Source: Chitinophagaceae bacterium
GTDB taxonomy: Bacteria > Bacteroidota > Bacteroidia > Chitinophagales > Chitinophagaceae
Direction: 5' to 3'
Assembly (NCBI GenBank): GCA_003509845.1
Contig: DOMR01000037.1
Location: forward strand, 3,238-10,080
Length of the DNA: 6,843 nt
Shown: piece by piece, positions 4,752 through 6,843 of the stretch
Numbering within the stretch: position 1 is the stretch's first letter
Layout of the letters: every line of letters starts with the position of its first letter
Position numbers and translations under genes: made by a program
Notes under the pieces: generated by a model
What the model saw: the letters and a program-made list of their open reading frames with translations, nothing else
Databases searched by the model: none
What the model was told of the DNA's origin: nothing

Positions 4752-5756
4752 ATGGCTATATTAAGTTTTCAAAAACCAGATAAAATTGTTTTACAAAAAG
4801 CAAACGACTTTGAAGGACAATTCGAATTCCGTCCATTAGAGCCTGGCTTTGGTTTAACTTTAGGTAATGCTTTAAGAAGAGTTTTATTAAGCTCATTAGA
4901 AGGCTTTGCAATAGTAGGTATCAAAATTGAAGGAGTTGACCATGAGTTTGCTACTTTGAAAGGCGTTACTGAAGATGTTACAGAAATGATTTTGAACTTA
5001 AAGCAAGTTCGTTTTAAGCGTAAAGCTGACCAAGATGTTTCTTCAGAAAAAATCACTATTTCTATCAAAGGAAGCAGTGAATTTAATGCAGGTAATATTG
5101 GTGATGCTTCTCAACAATTTCAAGTAATGAATCCTGAATTAGTAATTTGTACGATGGATGCAACTGCGAAATTAGAGATTGAATTAACCATCAGCAAAGG
5201 CCGTGGTTACATTCCTTCTGAAGAAAATAAATTAAAAGAAATGCCATTTGGCTATATCGCTATTGATTCAATTCATACCCCAATCAAAAATGTTAAATAC
5301 GCTATCGAAAACTATCGTGTTGAACAAAGAACGGATTATGAAAAATTAATTTTAGATGTTGCTACAGATGGTACGATTCATCCTGAAGAGGCGGTGAAAC
5401 AAGCTTCTCGCATTTTGATTCAACATTTAATGATTATCACGGATGAGAATATCACTTTTGATAATAAAGAAGATAAGAAAGAAGATGTAGTGGATGAGCA
5501 AGTTTTACAATTAAGAAAAGTATTGAAAACACCATTGGAAGATTTAGATCTTTCAGTGCGTGCATTCAATTGCTTGAAAGCTGCTAAAATTAATAGCTTA
5601 AGTGAACTAGTTCAATATGAGCAAGAAGATTTGATGAAGTTTAGAAACTTCGGTCAAAAATCTTTATCTGAAATTGAGCAAGTTTTAATCGAAAGAGGAT
5701 TAAGCTTTGGAATGGATTTAGGTAAATTAGGATTAGACAAATTAGATTTACAATAG
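4752..5756 (+). CDS. rpoA: DNA-directed RNA polymerase subunit alpha
   Basis: A 334-residue subunit that dimerises to scaffold RNA polymerase and contacts promoter DNA and activators. The N-terminal domain (1 to about 230) shows PGFGLTLGNALRRVLLSSLE (31-50), with the Arg pair of the assembly interface, and later GRGYIPSEENK (150-160). An acidic, charged linker (about 236-250) leads to the C-terminal domain (about 254-321). This domain has the DNA-binding residues in LSVRAFNCLK (Arg270, Asn273; counterparts of E. coli Arg265 and Asn268) and FGQKSLSEI (Lys303, counterpart of Lys298). The protein is complete, with a short Leu/Asp-rich tail. The 55-nt gap from rpsD shows no strong structure, and the start ATG has no Shine-Dalgarno sequence. 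Confidence 0.98.
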   Translation: MAILSFQKPDKIVLQKANDFEGQFEFRPLEPGFGLTLGNALRRVLLSSLEGFAIVGIKIEGVDHEFATLKGVTEDVTEMILNLKQVRFKRKADQDVSSEKITISIKGSSEFNAGNIGDASQQFQVMNPELVICTMDATAKLEIELTISKGRGYIPSEENKLKEMPFGYIAIDSIHTPIKNVKYAIENYRVEQRTDYEKLILDVATDGTIHPEEAVKQASRILIQHLMIITDENITFDNKEDKKEDVVDEQVLQLRKVLKTPLEDLDLSVRAFNCLKAAKINSLSELVQYEQEDLMKFRNFGQKSLSEIEQVLIERGLSFGMDLGKLGLDKLDLQ

Positions 5757-5790
5757 TCGTTAAGGCTAGGGTAGGTCACTATTTATAACC

Positions 5791-5832
5791 GAGCGAAAGC
5801 TCAAACCTCACAATTCCTGACACGGTGTGAGG
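5791..5832 (+). promoter_or_regulatory. tandem hairpins upstream of rplQ
   Basis: GAGC-GAAA-GCTC (5791-5802) forms a 4-bp stem with a GNRA tetraloop. Three bases later CCTCACA (5806-5812) pairs perfectly with TGTGAGG (5826-5832) around a 13-nt loop. The second stem ends 16 nt before the rplQ ATG, so it could influence ribosome access. There is no T-tract. The GC-rich stems contrast with the AT-rich surroundings. Its function is not known. Confidence 0.45.
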
Positions 5833-5848
5833 ATAAAATTTAAAAGTC

Positions 5849-6391
5849 ATGCGTCACGGAGACAAACAAAACAACTTAGGTCGTAAAAAGGCACACAGAG
5901 ATGCCTTATTAATGAACCTTGCTTGTCAAATTATTACGCACAAGCGTATTGTAACAACATTAGCAAAAGCAAAAGCGCTAAGAAAATATGTTGAGCCATT
6001 GATTACTAAAACTAAAAAATCGGCGAACAAGGAAGAAATCATGCATAACCACAGAGTGGTGTTTAGCTATTTGAACGACAAAATTGCTGTTAAAGAATTA
6101 TTTACAGTAGTTGCGCCTAAAATTGCAACACGTCCAGGTGGCTATACTAGAATTATCAAATTAGGTATACGTCCAGGTGATAATGCTGAAAAAGCAATGA
6201 TTGAATTAGTTGATTTCAATGAAATTTACGGTAATTCAATTGCTACAGCTGCGGAACCTGCTAAAAAAACACGTCGTAGTAAAGCACCAGCAGCGCCTAA
6301 AAAGGCAGCAGCTGAAGCAGAAGCTCCAACGACTGAGAACCCAACGACTGAAGCACCTGCTGCTACAGATGAAGCAACACCTGCTGAATAA
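5849..6391 (+). CDS. rplQ: 50S ribosomal protein L17 (bL17) with long Ala/Pro/Glu tail
   Basis: A 180-residue protein lining the area around the peptide exit tunnel of the large subunit. The L17 core (1 to about 128) starts MRHGDKQNNLGRKKAHRDAL and includes ITHKRIVTTLAKAKALRKYV (29-48) and RPGGYTRIIKLGIRPGDNAE (95-114), ending VDFNEIYGN. About 50 further residues form a low-complexity tail. A basic part (KKTRRSKAPAAPKK) is followed by an acidic Ala/Pro/Thr/Glu part with two PTTE repeats. The tail is likely disordered and exposed, and such extensions are common for L17 in Bacteroidota. It is the last gene of the block, followed after 22 nt by a strong terminator. Confidence 0.97.
   Translation: MRHGDKQNNLGRKKAHRDALLMNLACQIITHKRIVTTLAKAKALRKYVEPLITKTKKSANKEEIMHNHRVVFSYLNDKIAVKELFTVVAPKIATRPGGYTRIIKLGIRPGDNAEKAMIELVDFNEIYGNSIATAAEPAKKTRRSKAPAAPKKAAAEAEAPTTENPTTEAPAATDEATPAE
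6326..6351 (+). repeat. 11-bp direct repeat in the rplQ tail
   Basis: CCAACGACTGA occurs at 6326-6336 and again at 6341-6351, a 15-bp period encoding PTTEN-PTTEA. The unit keeps the reading frame, so gain or loss of a copy would change tail length by five residues without harming the L17 core. Confidence 0.75.
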
Positions 6392-6413
6392 TGATCGTCA
6401 CTATTTGACATAT

Positions 6414-6443
6414 AAGGCAAGACTTCAGTCTTGCCTTTTTTTT
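6414..6443 (+). terminator. intrinsic terminator of the infA-rplQ block
   Basis: AAGGCAAGAC (6414-6423) pairs perfectly with GTCTTGCCTT (6428-6437) over a TTCA loop, and the stem runs into eight consecutive T (6436-6443). It stands 22 nt after the rplQ stop and separates the ribosomal block from carA. Confidence 0.95.
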
Positions 6444-6509
6444 GCCTAAAATGGGCTTAAAAAGCGGAATAAACAATATGTTCAAAAGTTATTATGGAAA
6501 AGTAAAAAA

Positions 6510-6524
6510 TAGTTTCTTTTTTTG
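6510..6524 (+). promoter_or_regulatory. possible -7 region of carA
   Basis: A T-rich stretch ending TTTTTTTG-C lies 20 nt before the carA ATG and matches the TTTG half of the -7 consensus, while the TA pair is displaced (TAGTTTC at its left end). No clear -33 box is seen. A promoter is needed here because of the strong terminator upstream, but its exact place is uncertain. The rest of the 6444-6544 spacer shows no strong hairpin or recognisable riboswitch. Confidence 0.3.
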
Positions 6525-6544
6525 CATAACAAAACACCAATACA

Positions 6545-6843
6545 ATGACTCCACAACCTGCAATTTTAGTTTTAGCTGATGGTAATGTATTTCACGGTCA
6601 AGCTTTTGGTAAAATTGGTACCACGACTGGTGAGATTTGTTTTAATACTGGGATGACAGGCTACCAAGAGGTTTTTACAGATCCTAGTTACACTGGCCAA
6701 GTGATTATCATGAACAATGTTCATGTGGGAAATTACGGGGTAAAATCAACGGATGTTGAAAGTAAATCTGTAAAGATTCATGGATTAATCGGACGCAACT
6801 TAGAAGAAAAATACAGTCGTTTAATGGCAGATGGTAATTTGAA
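6545..6843 (+). CDS. carA: carbamoyl-phosphate synthase small subunit (5' part, runs off the window)
   Basis: The window holds the first 99 codons, from the ATG at 6545 to the right edge. The small subunit is the glutaminase that feeds ammonia to CarB for carbamoyl phosphate, used for pyrimidines and arginine. The visible part is the N-terminal CPSase small-chain domain, with ADGNVFHGQAFG (11-22), the diagnostic FNTGMTGYQEVFTDPSY (33-49) and NNVHVGNYG (57-65), matching the family block FNTxMTGYQExxTDPSY. The C-terminal class I amidotransferase domain with the catalytic Cys lies beyond the window, so completeness cannot be judged. The gene follows the rplQ terminator after 101 nt and is therefore probably transcribed separately. 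No Shine-Dalgarno sequence precedes the start. Confidence 0.95.
   Translation, partial: MTPQPAILVLADGNVFHGQAFGKIGTTTGEICFNTGMTGYQEVFTDPSYTGQVIIMNNVHVGNYGVKSTDVESKSVKIHGLIGRNLEEKYSRLMADGNL

Noticed and set aside
4769..5068. 99-codon minus-strand open frame over rpoA
   Set aside because: Antisense to the conserved alpha N-terminal domain, with no family resemblance and no leader.
6226..6420. 64-codon minus-strand open frame rich in Ala/Val/Ser over the rplQ tail
   Set aside because: A mirror of the low-complexity GC-richer tail codons; no start context and no conserved domain.
6210..6449. 79-codon plus-strand open frame overlapping the rplQ tail in another frame
   Set aside because: Its Gln/Leu/Lys/Arg-rich translation is the frame-shifted reading of the Ala/Pro/Glu tail, and it runs into the terminator hairpin.
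6444..6544. Pyrimidine-responsive attenuator or riboswitch before carA
   Set aside because: Only a short GCC/GGC pairing is visible; no second terminator hairpin, leader peptide or known PyrR-type anti-antiterminator pattern could be supported.

Overview
The window is chromosomal DNA from a member of the Bacteroidota, probably a low-GC Chitinophagia/Sphingobacteria-type organism; the class is inferred and the genus cannot be read from the sequence. Three things point there. The -7 boxes have the form TAnnTTTG (TACTTTTGC, TATCTTTGC). The ribosomal protein genes all have A-rich leaders without a Shine-Dalgarno sequence. The proteins themselves are of Bacteroidota type: a zinc-free L36, an L17 with a long Ala/Pro/Glu tail, and a zinc-free S4.

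Left part (1-2504): the first 41 bases may be the 3' tail of a gene entering from the left. It is followed by rpe (ribulose-phosphate 3-epimerase) on the minus strand. A 140-bp divergent region with a T-tract direct repeat and a perfect inverted repeat separates rpe from a secreted six-bladed TolB-like (PD40) beta-propeller protein on the plus strand. Next comes a 145-residue, four-helix membrane protein of unknown function with regularly placed histidines, closed by a strong intrinsic terminator (2473-2504).

Middle and right part (2557-6443): this is a transcription-translation block, infA-rpmJ-rpsM-rpsK-rpsD-rpoA-rplQ, all on the plus strand. It begins at its own Bacteroidota-type promoter just upstream of infA and ends at a strong terminator after rplQ. 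It is the alpha operon with infA and rpmJ at its head. secY and the spc genes are not adjacent, because the terminator and two unrelated genes lie directly upstream. The gaps before rpsK (162 nt), rpsD (87 nt) and rplQ (92 nt) hold clear stem-loops, including GAAA and UUCG tetraloop hairpins. The gaps before rpsM and rpoA are short, A-rich and without evident structure.

Right edge: after the terminator, carA (small subunit of carbamoyl-phosphate synthase) starts at 6545 and runs off the window.

Most genes here are ordinary housekeeping genes. The most interesting unexplained structure is the set of RNA hairpins between genes of the alpha operon, which are candidate ribosomal-protein-responsive or processing elements. 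Next come the His-rich membrane protein and the candidate operator upstream of the propeller gene. No CRISPR array, tRNA, rRNA, insertion sequence or phage gene was seen.
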